NCBI RefSeq assembly: GCF_946482605.1
Contig: NZ_CAMLSE010000015.1
Location: 62,001 to 126,000 of the forward strand
Length of the DNA: 64,000 nt
Direction of reading: 5' to 3'
Source of the DNA: an uncultured Dyadobacter sp.
Lineage (GTDB): Bacteria > Bacteroidota > Bacteroidia > Cytophagales > Spirosomataceae
Under the pieces are notes generated by a model. It saw nothing but the letters and a program-made list of their open reading frames with translations, made no database searches and was not told where the DNA came from. This document shows positions 8,971 to 16,646 of this stretch, piece after piece. Each line of letters starts with the position of its first letter. The stretch's first letter is position 1. Made by a program: the position numbers and the translations under genes.

Positions 8971-9825
8971 ATGAAATTTAAACTCACAATCCTTTTCAGC
9001 CTCGTCTGCCTTGCGGTTTTCGGACAAAAGAATGCCGATAAGCAGGAATGGAAGCAATTGTTCAATGGAAAGAACCTGGATGGATGGGACATCAAAATCC
9101 GCGGCTATGACCTGAACGACAACTATAAAAATACGTTCCGGGTAGAAGACGGTAAAATGGTGGTCCGTTACGATCAATATGATGATTTTGCGCAGAAGTA
9201 TGGGCATATTTTCTACAAAGGTGACTTCTCCTATTACCGCATTGCCGTAGAGTATCGCTTTGTAGGGGAACAGGCACCCAAAGGGGAGGGCTGGGCCTGG
9301 CGTAACAGCGGAGTGATGGTGCACGGGCAACCTGCCGTGACGATGGGGAAAAATCAGGATTTCCCGGCTTCAATCGAGGTGCAGTTGCTCGGCGGAAACG
9401 ACAAGGTTCGGACGACCTGCAACCTTTGTACACCGGGAACCAATGTGGTCATGGATGGTAAGCTGATTACCCAGCACTGCGTGAATTCAAAATCCAAAAC
9501 CTATAATGGCGACCAATGGGTGAGGGCGGAAGTACTGGTGCTTGGCGATTCGCTGATCCAGCATTTTGCGAACGGTGAAATGGTGTTGGAATACAACAAA
9601 CCTCAGTTGGGAGGTGGTAATGTAAGCGGAAACGATCCGTCACTGATGATCGCCGGTAAGCTGCTCGATCACGGCTCGATCTCGTTGCAAAGCGAGAGCC
9701 ACCCGGTCGAGTTCAGAAAAGTGGAAATTCTGGATTTGAAAGGCTGTATGGACCCGAAGGCTACGAACTATAAGTCGTATTATGTGAAGGCGGATAACAG
9801 CTTGTGTAGTTATAAGAAGAAATAA
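8971..9825 (+). CDS. Secreted DUF1080 (3-keto-disaccharide hydrolase-like) protein
   Basis: The 284-residue product has a signal peptide ending near LAVFGQ and then the DUF1080 opening WKQLFNGKNLDGWDIK. This family has a concanavalin-like beta-sandwich; characterised members cleave 3-keto-glycosides in the periplasm of Bacteroidota. Family landmarks include YYRIAVEYRF, GWAWRNSGVMVHGQP and SIEVQLLGG. The last 30 residues form a separate tail with two cysteines (GCMDPKATNYKSYYVKADNS then LCSY) resembling the GCxDPxAxNY repeat of Bacteroidota surface proteins. The substrate is not shown by the sequence. It is monocistronic, bounded downstream by an inverted repeat. Confidence 0.86.
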   Translation: MKFKLTILFSLVCLAVFGQKNADKQEWKQLFNGKNLDGWDIKIRGYDLNDNYKNTFRVEDGKMVVRYDQYDDFAQKYGHIFYKGDFSYYRIAVEYRFVGEQAPKGEGWAWRNSGVMVHGQPAVTMGKNQDFPASIEVQLLGGNDKVRTTCNLCTPGTNVVMDGKLITQHCVNSKSKTYNGDQWVRAEVLVLGDSLIQHFANGEMVLEYNKPQLGGGNVSGNDPSLMIAGKLLDHGSISLQSESHPVEFRKVEILDLKGCMDPKATNYKSYYVKADNSLCSYKKK

Positions 9826-9838
9826 CCCTCAAAACGAA

Positions 9839-9978
9839 GAATGTCAGTCAGAGCGGAGTCGCTAATGTCGCCCTGAGCGGAGTCGAAGGGCCATGCACGA
9901 TGTTCGCGGTATGGACTGTCTTCGACCGCCGGGCGGCCCCGTCCGCTCAGACTGACATTCAGATACTCTGACTGACAT
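9839..9978. repeat. Extragenic inverted repeat between convergent genes
   Basis: The left arm (9839-9858, GAATGTCAGTCAGAGCGGAG) pairs with 9943-9960 with one mismatch. Bases 9841-9853 also pair perfectly with 9966-9978. The interior carries CCTGAGCGGAGTCGAAGG, a phrase shared with the array at 24833-24945. The element fills the gap between two convergent genes and could fold as a large hairpin in either transcript, so it may act as a bidirectional terminator. Confidence 0.75.
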
Positions 9979-9985
9979 GCGTATA

Positions 9986-11293
9986 TTACAACCTTACAAT
10001 CTCCGCACCGATCGCGTTCAGGCGTGTATCGATGTTCTGGTAACCGCGGTCGATCTGCTCGATATTGTCGATGATACTTACTCCTTTTGCGGACATGGCT
10101 GCGATCAGCAAGGCAACCCCTGCCCGGATATCGGGTGACGTCATGCGAATGCCCCGTAGCTGTGTTTCACGGTTGTGACCGATTACGGTTGCGCGGTGCG
10201 GGTCACAGAGAATGATCTGCGCGCCCATTTCAATCAGTTTATCTACAAAAAACAACCGGCTCTCGAACATTTTCTGATGGATCAGCACCGTTCCCTGCGC
10301 CTGGGTAGCAGTCACGAGCACGATACTCAGCAAGTCGGGCGTAAATCCTGGCCATGGTGCGTCAGCTACCGATAACGTCGAGCCATCCAGATAATTTTCG
10401 ATGCGGTAGCGTTCCTGAGCCGGGATGAAAATGTCGTCTCCACGGAACTCCATCTGGATCCCCAACCTTTGGAAAACATCAGGAATAATGCCCAGCTCCG
10501 GAATACGGCAGTCTTTGATCGTAATTTCAGATTTGGTCATGGCTGCCAGGCCTATAAAGCTTCCGATCTCGATCATGTCAGGCAGCATGGTGTGCTCAGT
10601 GCCGTTCAGTTCAGATACCCCTTCTACCACCAATAAATTGGAGGCGATTCCTGAAATCTTAGCACCCATACGGTTCAACATCTTACAAAGCTGTTGCAAA
10701 TAGGGCTCGCAAGCGGCATTATAAATCGTCGTGGTGCCTTCCGCCATCACCGCAGCCATCAACACGTTAGCTGTTCCGGTAACGGACGCCTCGTCGAGGA
10801 GCATGTAAGTTCCTTTGAGATTGGCAGCATCCACTTTGTAAAATCCGCCATCCTCTTCATCATAACTGAATGTGGCTCCGAGTTTTTCAAATCCCAGAAA
10901 GTGAGTGTCCAATCTTCTCCTGCCGATCTTGTCGCCTCCGGGACGTGGGATTCTGCCTTTACGGAAACGTGCCAGCATAGGTCCGAGCAGCATTACGGAA
11001 CCGCGCAAAGCCGCAGCCTTTTGACGGAAAGACTCCGATTCCAGATAGTCAAGATTGATTTCACTGGCCTCGAAACGGATAGAAGTATCGCTCAGGCGCG
11101 TCCGGCGTACACCCAGGTCCCCCAGAAGGTTGATCAGCTGGTTTACATCACGGATATTGGGAATGTTATGGATAGTGACCGGCTCTTTGGTTAGCAACAC
11201 AGCACAAATGATCTGTAGTGCTTCGTTTTTGGCGCCTTGCGGTACGATTTCACCCTTGAGACGCCTATCCCCGGTTATTTTGAATGATGCCAT
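9986..11293 (-). CDS. murA: UDP-N-acetylglucosamine 1-carboxyvinyltransferase MurA
   Basis: MurA transfers enolpyruvate from PEP to UDP-GlcNAc, the first committed step of peptidoglycan synthesis. The 435-residue protein has the expected Lys22-Asn23 (GAKNEAL), Arg-rich loop and TPDLLS motif near residue 310. The mobile active-site loop reads PRPGGDKIGRRRLDTH: the position of the catalytic/fosfomycin-binding Cys115 of E. coli is Asp121 here (codon 10931-10933). Asp at this site keeps activity but prevents alkylation by fosfomycin in other bacteria. The gene follows DUF4290 by 45 bases on the same strand and is probably co-transcribed with it, as is common in Bacteroidota. Confidence 0.96.
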   Translation of the reverse strand: MASFKITGDRRLKGEIVPQGAKNEALQIICAVLLTKEPVTIHNIPNIRDVNQLINLLGDLGVRRTRLSDTSIRFEASEINLDYLESESFRQKAAALRGSVMLLGPMLARFRKGRIPRPGGDKIGRRRLDTHFLGFEKLGATFSYDEEDGGFYKVDAANLKGTYMLLDEASVTGTANVLMAAVMAEGTTTIYNAACEPYLQQLCKMLNRMGAKISGIASNLLVVEGVSELNGTEHTMLPDMIEIGSFIGLAAMTKSEITIKDCRIPELGIIPDVFQRLGIQMEFRGDDIFIPAQERYRIENYLDGSTLSVADAPWPGFTPDLLSIVLVTATQAQGTVLIHQKMFESRLFFVDKLIEMGAQIILCDPHRATVIGHNRETQLRGIRMTSPDIRAGVALLIAAMSAKGVSIIDNIEQIDRGYQNIDTRLNAIGAEIVRL

Positions 11294-11338
11294 AGAAGAT
11301 TTTGGGCAGTTGAGACTGTATAAAATGAAACCTGGATG

Positions 11339-12070
11339 TTACATTCCAGGTTTTTTGCGGTTGTTATTGCGATTGTTGTTGTTCCCGTTATTCCGGCCGG
11401 AGAATTTGTTGGGCCTGTTACGGTTTTGATTACCCTGGTTATTCCCGCCCTGCCTGTCGGAGTTGTGGCTGGATTGCGGTTTGAAGCTTCCGCCGGTGTG
11501 GCTGGTGTGGTTGATCCGGTTGCGCTCCTGGTTATTGTTCCGGTCTTTGGGAGCAGCTTCTACCGGGCCGTTTTTCCGGATGTAATCGATTTCTTCTGTC
11601 AGGCGGCCCTTACTCAGTTGTTCCAGCTGAACCAGCAAGACGTTGTCTTCGGGATTATCCTTGTTCCATGCATTGAAAAACGAGCGCATTAAGCGGAATA
11701 TGTAGGAAACGAATGCGATGCGATCTTCCTCGTTCTCCGTTTGTACAGCCTTTTCCAGCAACAGTTCAATGTTACGTCCGTAATGGCGGAATGTGAGGTT
11801 TTGCTGATTATATCCCACCCGAAGCGGTTTTTTCCCGAGTGCTTCTTTGGAAGGAGGAGGAAACGGACTATCAACGTCCAGCTCGAAGCCGGAAATAATG
11901 TACAGATCGTCCCACAGTTTATTGGTGTAATCCTGGTTATCCCTCATATTAGGGTGGATCTGTCGCATCAGCTCGACCAGAATGTGTGCGTAAAGGTTGC
12001 GTTTTGCCTTGTCCTCCATCTTGACAATGTGGTCGGCAAGCTTTTGTACGTTACTACCGTATTCTTTCAA
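11339..12070 (-). CDS. DUF4290 family protein with Asn/Arg-rich tail
   Basis: This Bacteroidota-specific family usually sits beside murA, as here. Residues up to about 160 form the conserved helical domain (KEYGSNVQKLADHI, LMRQIHPNMRDN, LWDDLYIISGF, NLTFRHYGRNIELL). The last 70 residues are an Asn/Arg/Gly/Gln-rich disordered tail. An in-frame ATG exists at 12148, but it would add a 26-residue hydrophobic leader and a perfect -7 promoter (TATTTTTG, complement of 12094-12101) lies inside that leader. I therefore prefer the TTG at 12070, which gives the family-like start KEYGSNVQ. The function is unknown; the tail suggests nucleic-acid or cell-wall binding, but that is guesswork. Confidence 0.8.
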   Translation of the reverse strand: MKEYGSNVQKLADHIVKMEDKAKRNLYAHILVELMRQIHPNMRDNQDYTNKLWDDLYIISGFELDVDSPFPPPSKEALGKKPLRVGYNQQNLTFRHYGRNIELLLEKAVQTENEEDRIAFVSYIFRLMRSFFNAWNKDNPEDNVLLVQLEQLSKGRLTEEIDYIRKNGPVEAAPKDRNNNQERNRINHTSHTGGSFKPQSSHNSDRQGGNNQGNQNRNRPNKFSGRNNGNNNNRNNNRKKPGM

Positions 12071-12093
12071 TGGGATATCTTTTATATAATGGA

Positions 12094-12122
12094 CAAAAAT
12101 AATAAGTTTTTGTGGAAACAAA
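12094..12122 (-). promoter_or_regulatory. Promoter for the DUF4290-murA unit
   Basis: Read on the minus strand, TATTTTTG (complement of 12094-12101) is an exact -7 element and TTTG (complement of 12119-12122) is a possible -33 element 17 bases upstream. Transcription would begin about 15-20 bases before the proposed TTG start at 12070. Confidence 0.55.
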
Positions 12123-12179
12123 ATGAGGAATAATGCTAAAACAGGCATCCTGTCGACCCGGCAGCGATTTGGGGTTTAC

Positions 12180-15100
12180 CTAATGAACGTAATGCAGATG
12201 TCCCTGCGCGCCTTCGGGAATATCGGGTAACATCGTTCCTGCGCTTTGATCGGGTGAGATCTTGTAGTGGTACGACCCTGCGGGCAATGCTCCGGGCGTC
12301 CAGATCCATTCATTCAGACCAATATGAGGTGTCAACAGTTTTTGGAAGACCATTGTTCCTGACGAGTTTGTAACCGAAAGGATGAAATTTTGCCGGACGG
12401 GCCCTTGCAGGTCCAGCGAAAAGCGGAACCAATCACCAGAGGGATTCGGAGATACCGAGACAGAAACGATCCCGGGCTGAACGTTGACCGTGAAATCGAT
12501 CTGGTAAGGACTAGCGAGATTACTGGCCAGGTCACGGCATTGCACGGTTAGTGTGTATGGCCCTGGTGTCAGTGGAAATGGCAGCATCAATTCCATTTGA
12601 TAAGATTGCTCTTCCGTTTTTTGCCCTTTCAAATTTTTTAATCCAATCCGTTTGTCGGTACAACCCTCGCATTGTTGCCGGAGCCATATGGCCACTACCG
12701 TCGTATCATTTGGTAGCGTGGGCAAGCTATCGTCGAACATTTGTAAGTTGATAATCGGGTATTCAGAGACAACTTCGCCCCGCCTGAGCTGCCTTCCATC
12801 GACGGTAACGATCAGGGCCGGGGCGATATAATCTGTATCCGGGCTTTGGAGTATGTCAGCAGGTTTAATGGTCAGTGTATTATTCTCTTCGTTCTCTTCT
12901 GTCAGTTCCTGCTCAGGATCCAGTTGGAAGCGCCATTGCTCCTGTTTTGGATCTCCAATGTTACCTGGAATACTGAAAAATATGGTGTCCGCTATGGCTG
13001 CTGCCGGCCTGATCCTGTCCGGATAATGCGTTGTCACACCATCCAAAATTCTCGTAAACATGATTCTTAATGTTTCCAGCCTGTACCTTCCGTTATTCTT
13101 AACGACAAGACCGATCCGGAGGCTGTCGGCTTGTACACCCGGTTTGCGCGGTTCGGGAGAGACTATCACGGACCTGTCGTCAATGGCGTAATCGGGGAGC
13201 CTGGCGGGAAAAATACGGATGGCCGGGTCTCCGTGCAAAGTCATCTGCTGCACGGTAATGCTATCCAGGATCGTCGGTTCGCGGAGCATATTCCTCCGTA
13301 TCGCCTCACGCTGAATGGTACCAAAAGGCTCACTCGTGAATGCCGGATCCGCAAGTACTTCATAAAAAATGTCAGTGTAGCGTTTCAGGGAAGTCGAAGA
13401 CCCGTTGAACGTGTGCGCCAGGAACAGCACCGCGCCATTCCCGGGATTGAAGATCCAGTCGCTGCTCAGTGTTTTACGTGAATAAAAAATGCTGCCTGAC
13501 GCGCAGCCGTTGATCAGAATTGCCGGCAAACGCGGGGCGTTCATATAGTTCCGCAAAGGATCGCTGGCAAAGCCGATATCGACGTCGGTGACGTCAGGGG
13601 CTGAATGCCCGAACACGGTAACCAGTGCTACTCCCTGATTGATCAGCCGGTCGATCGGAACTGTTTCGACGGCGTTGTCGGTCAGTTTTGAGCGTGTAAT
13701 AATTTGAGCGGCAACTGCGGAACCATCGAGTTTTTTTGCGAAGGATTTCATGTAGCCTCGGAACGCATTCAGTTCATCCTTGGACCTGCCGCCGCTCAGG
13801 TGTAACAGCTGTTTTCGCCAGGAGGCTGAGGGAGGTTCCGCTTCCATTGCTTTTACTTTTTCCAAATAATCGAATAAATGTTTCGATGTGGGCGCATTGA
13901 TCCGGCCTATCGGTACAATGGGGTAAAAGTCAGCTGGAAAATCCTGAGTTGCCAGCGCCACATCGGAACCTGGCCAGCCCGCGTTCGGTACCATATCCGT
14001 TTGCCAGGAGTTCGCCATTTTCCGGGCCTTTTGCGGATCGATGGATTGCCCGGCCAGCAGCACAAATTTCAGATTGGCTTTTTCATGCACCCAGCGGATC
14101 GCGTTGCGGATGCCCTGCGGCCCGGGCTGTCCGCCGTTGAACTGGTCGAAAAGCTCGTGGCAATTTATTACCGCCGGTTTGAAATAACCACCTGCCTTCG
14201 AAGAGCGGTATCGGGCATATGCGTCAACCGGGTCCTGCCCGTTTACAGGCGTGCGCATCAGCGGATGCGTGATAATCAGATAGTCCGTATCGGAAGCAAT
14301 GCGCGAAAACCGGACGAGCCTGGGTGTCGGTATTTTGAATGTTTCTCGCACACCCACAATTTTTCTGGCTCCTGTCAAGGCGATTCCCGCATTGTTCCGG
14401 ACCAGTTTTCTTACCAGAAAAGGATCCGAAACGTCGTACCAGACAATGCCCGAGGGGAGTTCCTTGGGGTTAAAAACACGGTCTGTATTATCGAAATGAA
14501 ATGTTTTTTGCCTTTGCGTGCTTTCGAAGGTGCCAACCTGCGGGTAACGCAATAGCGCGTAAGAAATCGATACATGCCCGCCGGCATGGGCGGGCATAAG
14601 CGTCAGGACCAGCTTATCCGGGTTTTCAAAATCGGCTGGTTCCGGCTTCACACTGACTTTCTGAGTAAGACGCCCTTTCACCGTGATATCAGCCAGTTTT
14701 CTTTTCAAATGGCCCTTGTCCCCACTCCACAATGTAAATGCGTGAGTCCCTGGTGCCCAGCCCGCGATCAGTATCTCGGCGTCAACGCCACTAGATCGCT
14801 CCCAGGTAAGGTCTTTGGTTATCCAGGTGATTTCATACGGGGTGTTTTCTGCGATTTCGGGCCCTGTCCATCCTTCGCCTTCGTCATAGGCGGTGAGGAC
14901 CGATCCATTTTCGAAATTGCTTTCCGGAGGGTAGAACTTGCCGGGCAGATAATGCGATGTGAAAAGCTGTAACGATTCCGCGCTATGAAAGTCGATGGCC
15001 GCGGCTGTTGGGCCGGATGGGGAACCGGGCACCCTGACGCCTGCTCCGCCATCCGTTCGCCACGTCAGGAAATAGGCTGTGGAATCCGTATAGAGGCCGT

Positions 15101-15473
15101 AGTAGGAATGGGGCATCGCTGACGGCGAGGTGTAAAGCCCTGTATCTCCATGTCCGTCATTGCGCTCTCCGTAGAAAACCAGACGGCCGTCACGTCCGAA
15201 AATGCCCGACAGTTGTCCTGTCGCTTCGATCGCCGTCTCCCTGCCTTGTCTGAAGATTTGAATGGAGGCCGTTGGCATCGAGTCCACGGGAATGCCCAGC
15301 CCGGCCAGCTCTTCCCCCGTAATCAGGTAAAAGCCTGTTTCAACGATGGGAATGCGTAGATACGGCCGGCCATAGTCGATCCATTCGTTGCCGTAAGGTG
15401 CTTGTGCGGCTGCGTGAAAATGTATCGTGTAGCAAAAGATCAGGAAAGTGTGTGTCAGGATCCTTTTCATCAT
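12180..15473 (-). CDS. PorU2-type C25 gingipain-family protease with T9SS sorting domain
   Basis: The 1,097-residue product has a signal peptide (through HFHAAAQ), a PorU-like N-terminal domain (YGRPYLRIPIVETGFYLI), a C25 peptidase domain and a C-terminal sorting domain (VSPNPSGDWFRFSL to AGSYHYKI). The catalytic pair is His623 in VFGHSAPDV and Cys657 in LINGCASGSIF. The His-Cys spacing of 34 residues is the same as in PorU of this window, although the flanking motifs differ. Between peptidase and tail lies a CARDB-like region (VKNNGRYRLETLRI). It is either an alternative sortase or a secreted protease. It lies 29 bases after the dihydrofolate reductase gene and probably shares its transcript. 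Confidence 0.85.
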   Translation of the reverse strand: MMKRILTHTFLIFCYTIHFHAAAQAPYGNEWIDYGRPYLRIPIVETGFYLITGEELAGLGIPVDSMPTASIQIFRQGRETAIEATGQLSGIFGRDGRLVFYGERNDGHGDTGLYTSPSAMPHSYYGLYTDSTAYFLTWRTDGGAGVRVPGSPSGPTAAAIDFHSAESLQLFTSHYLPGKFYPPESNFENGSVLTAYDEGEGWTGPEIAENTPYEITWITKDLTWERSSGVDAEILIAGWAPGTHAFTLWSGDKGHLKRKLADITVKGRLTQKVSVKPEPADFENPDKLVLTLMPAHAGGHVSISYALLRYPQVGTFESTQRQKTFHFDNTDRVFNPKELPSGIVWYDVSDPFLVRKLVRNNAGIALTGARKIVGVRETFKIPTPRLVRFSRIASDTDYLIITHPLMRTPVNGQDPVDAYARYRSSKAGGYFKPAVINCHELFDQFNGGQPGPQGIRNAIRWVHEKANLKFVLLAGQSIDPQKARKMANSWQTDMVPNAGWPGSDVALATQDFPADFYPIVPIGRINAPTSKHLFDYLEKVKAMEAEPPSASWRKQLLHLSGGRSKDELNAFRGYMKSFAKKLDGSAVAAQIITRSKLTDNAVETVPIDRLINQGVALVTVFGHSAPDVTDVDIGFASDPLRNYMNAPRLPAILINGCASGSIFYSRKTLSSDWIFNPGNGAVLFLAHTFNGSSTSLKRYTDIFYEVLADPAFTSEPFGTIQREAIRRNMLREPTILDSITVQQMTLHGDPAIRIFPARLPDYAIDDRSVIVSPEPRKPGVQADSLRIGLVVKNNGRYRLETLRIMFTRILDGVTTHYPDRIRPAAAIADTIFFSIPGNIGDPKQEQWRFQLDPEQELTEENEENNTLTIKPADILQSPDTDYIAPALIVTVDGRQLRRGEVVSEYPIINLQMFDDSLPTLPNDTTVVAIWLRQQCEGCTDKRIGLKNLKGQKTEEQSYQMELMLPFPLTPGPYTLTVQCRDLASNLASPYQIDFTVNVQPGIVSVSVSPNPSGDWFRFSLDLQGPVRQNFILSVTNSSGTMVFQKLLTPHIGLNEWIWTPGALPAGSYHYKISPDQSAGTMLPDIPEGAQGHLHYVH

Positions 15474-15502
15474 TTGTGATCATGGCACAAGGATCGTGCA
15501 GC

Positions 15503-16009
15503 CTATTTCCTTTCTTTTCTTGCATACATATTCATGGAAAAAGAGTAGGCGTGGTCGTCGTCCTGATCGTGAAATTCTGAACTCCGAAGTTGCCAGTCGT
15601 CCTGATCGAATGCCGGGAAATATGCGTCGCCTTCTACCTGTGCGTGTACGATGGTTAAATAAAGTCTTTGGGCAAGCGGCATCATTTGCTCAAAGATGCT
15701 GGTGCCGCCTAATATAAATACTTCACTTTCACCGGAAAGTAACGCAAGTACCTCAGAAATATCTTTTGCGTATTCGGTAAAGGGTTCGGGAGTGGGCGGG
15801 GTTTGGGACGATAGAACGACGTTCCGATAGGCGGAATGCAGCGCGTCGGGCGCTTCATAGCTCTTTCTTCCCATGATGAATGCCTTGCCTTCCGTTACAT
15901 TCCGGAAGTGCTTCCATTCGTCGGGGAGGTGCCAGGGCAGCCGGTTATCGAGCCCGATGACACGGTTTTCGCTCATGGCGGCGATGATGTAGAATTGGGG
16001 TGTGTTCAC
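15503..16009 (-). CDS. folA: Dihydrofolate reductase
   Basis: DHFR reduces dihydrofolate with NADPH for thymidylate and purine synthesis. Family motifs are YIIAAMSENRVIGLDNRLPWHLPDEWKHF (Trp and Asp of the active site), the NADPH loop FIMGRKSYEA, NVVLSS and VFILGGTSIFEQMM. The open frame extends to an ATG at 16081, but that adds 24 residues with no family match. The GTG at 16009 gives 168 residues and places the first strand (QFYIIAAMSEN) where it belongs, so I chose it. The gene precedes the PorU2-type gene by 29 bases. Confidence 0.93.
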   Translation of the reverse strand: MNTPQFYIIAAMSENRVIGLDNRLPWHLPDEWKHFRNVTEGKAFIMGRKSYEAPDALHSAYRNVVLSSQTPPTPEPFTEYAKDISEVLALLSGESEVFILGGTSIFEQMMPLAQRLYLTIVHAQVEGDAYFPAFDQDDWQLRSSEFHDQDDDHAYSFSMNMYARKERK

Positions 16010-16135
16010 AGTAGTCAGGGTCCAAATGATACGCAAAACCTTGCAATTTAATAACGCATTCATCGCCAAAGTGTTTTTCAACCGATCGGCGCCATAAATT
16101 TACCATTCATCCAAACCGGAATATTTTTTTAACAT

Positions 16136-16158
16136 GGTACCTTGCATCACAAAGTACC
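16136..16158 (+). promoter_or_regulatory. Probable PadR operator
   Basis: GGTACCTT (16136-16143) and AAAGTACC (16151-16158) form an inverted repeat with one mismatch and a 7-base spacer. It covers the -33 element of the promoter for the adjacent padR-like gene. PadR proteins bind such GTAC-containing palindromes as dimers, so autorepression is likely. Direct binding is inferred. Confidence 0.65.
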
Positions 16159-16172
16159 TGTGTATACCTTTG
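16142..16172 (+). promoter_or_regulatory. Promoter of the PadR-PspC-GIN operon
   Basis: TTG at 16142-16144 and TACCTTTG at 16165-16172 are separated by exactly 20 bases, which matches the Bacteroidota -33/-7 promoter. The start codon of the regulator is 70 bases downstream. Confidence 0.75.
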
Positions 16173-16242
16173 TATTGTTAGAAGTTTAAATTCTATCTGT
16201 TAGCCATGAATTGATTCATTAAAAATTAACACATGAAACCAC

Positions 16243-16617
16243 ATGAATATTGAAAATGCCCAAGTGCAGATGCGGAAGGGGATTTTAGAATTCTGTATCC
16301 TGCACATCATATCGAGGGGCGAGGTATATGCTTCGGATATGTTGGATGAATTAACTTCCGCTCACATCATGGTAGTGGAAGGTACATTATACCCTCTTCT
16401 AACCAGGTTAAAGAATTCAGGCTGGCTGGACTATAAATGGGTGGAGTCATCATCAGGGCCTCCGAGGAAATATTATGTTTTGACGGAGGAGGGGAAGATA
16501 TTTCTGGATGCGATGCAGGCTACTTGGTTTGAACTCGCCGATTCGGTGCAGACCGTGATTAAGCGCTCGGAGGAATTGAGTAAAACGGCTTCGGGCAATC
16601 TTCCTGACCCTAACTGA
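16243..16617 (+). CDS. PadR family transcriptional regulator
   Basis: The 124-residue protein is a short (PadR-s2 type) winged-helix repressor. The N-terminal wing-helix is clear: MRKGILEFCILHIISRGEVYASDMLDELTSAHIMVVEGTLYPLL, then RLKNSGWLDYKWVESSSGPPRKYYVLTEEGKIFL with the YY-L-T-GK wing typical of PadR. The final helix would form the dimer interface. It is the first gene of a unit with the PspC/GIN genes, 29 bases upstream of the next start, and a matching palindrome overlaps its promoter. In Bacteroidota such PadR genes commonly regulate adjacent PspC genes. The inducer is unknown. Confidence 0.92.
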   Translation: MNIENAQVQMRKGILEFCILHIISRGEVYASDMLDELTSAHIMVVEGTLYPLLTRLKNSGWLDYKWVESSSGPPRKYYVLTEEGKIFLDAMQATWFELADSVQTVIKRSEELSKTASGNLPDPN

Positions 16618-16646
16618 TCACTTAGAGACATTCGATTATTTCAATC

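Noticed and set aside
13878..14555. 225-codon open frame on the plus strand inside the PorU2-type gene
   Set aside because: It is antisense to a clear protease domain, has no family motif and shows the Arg/Cys-rich look of a shadow frame.
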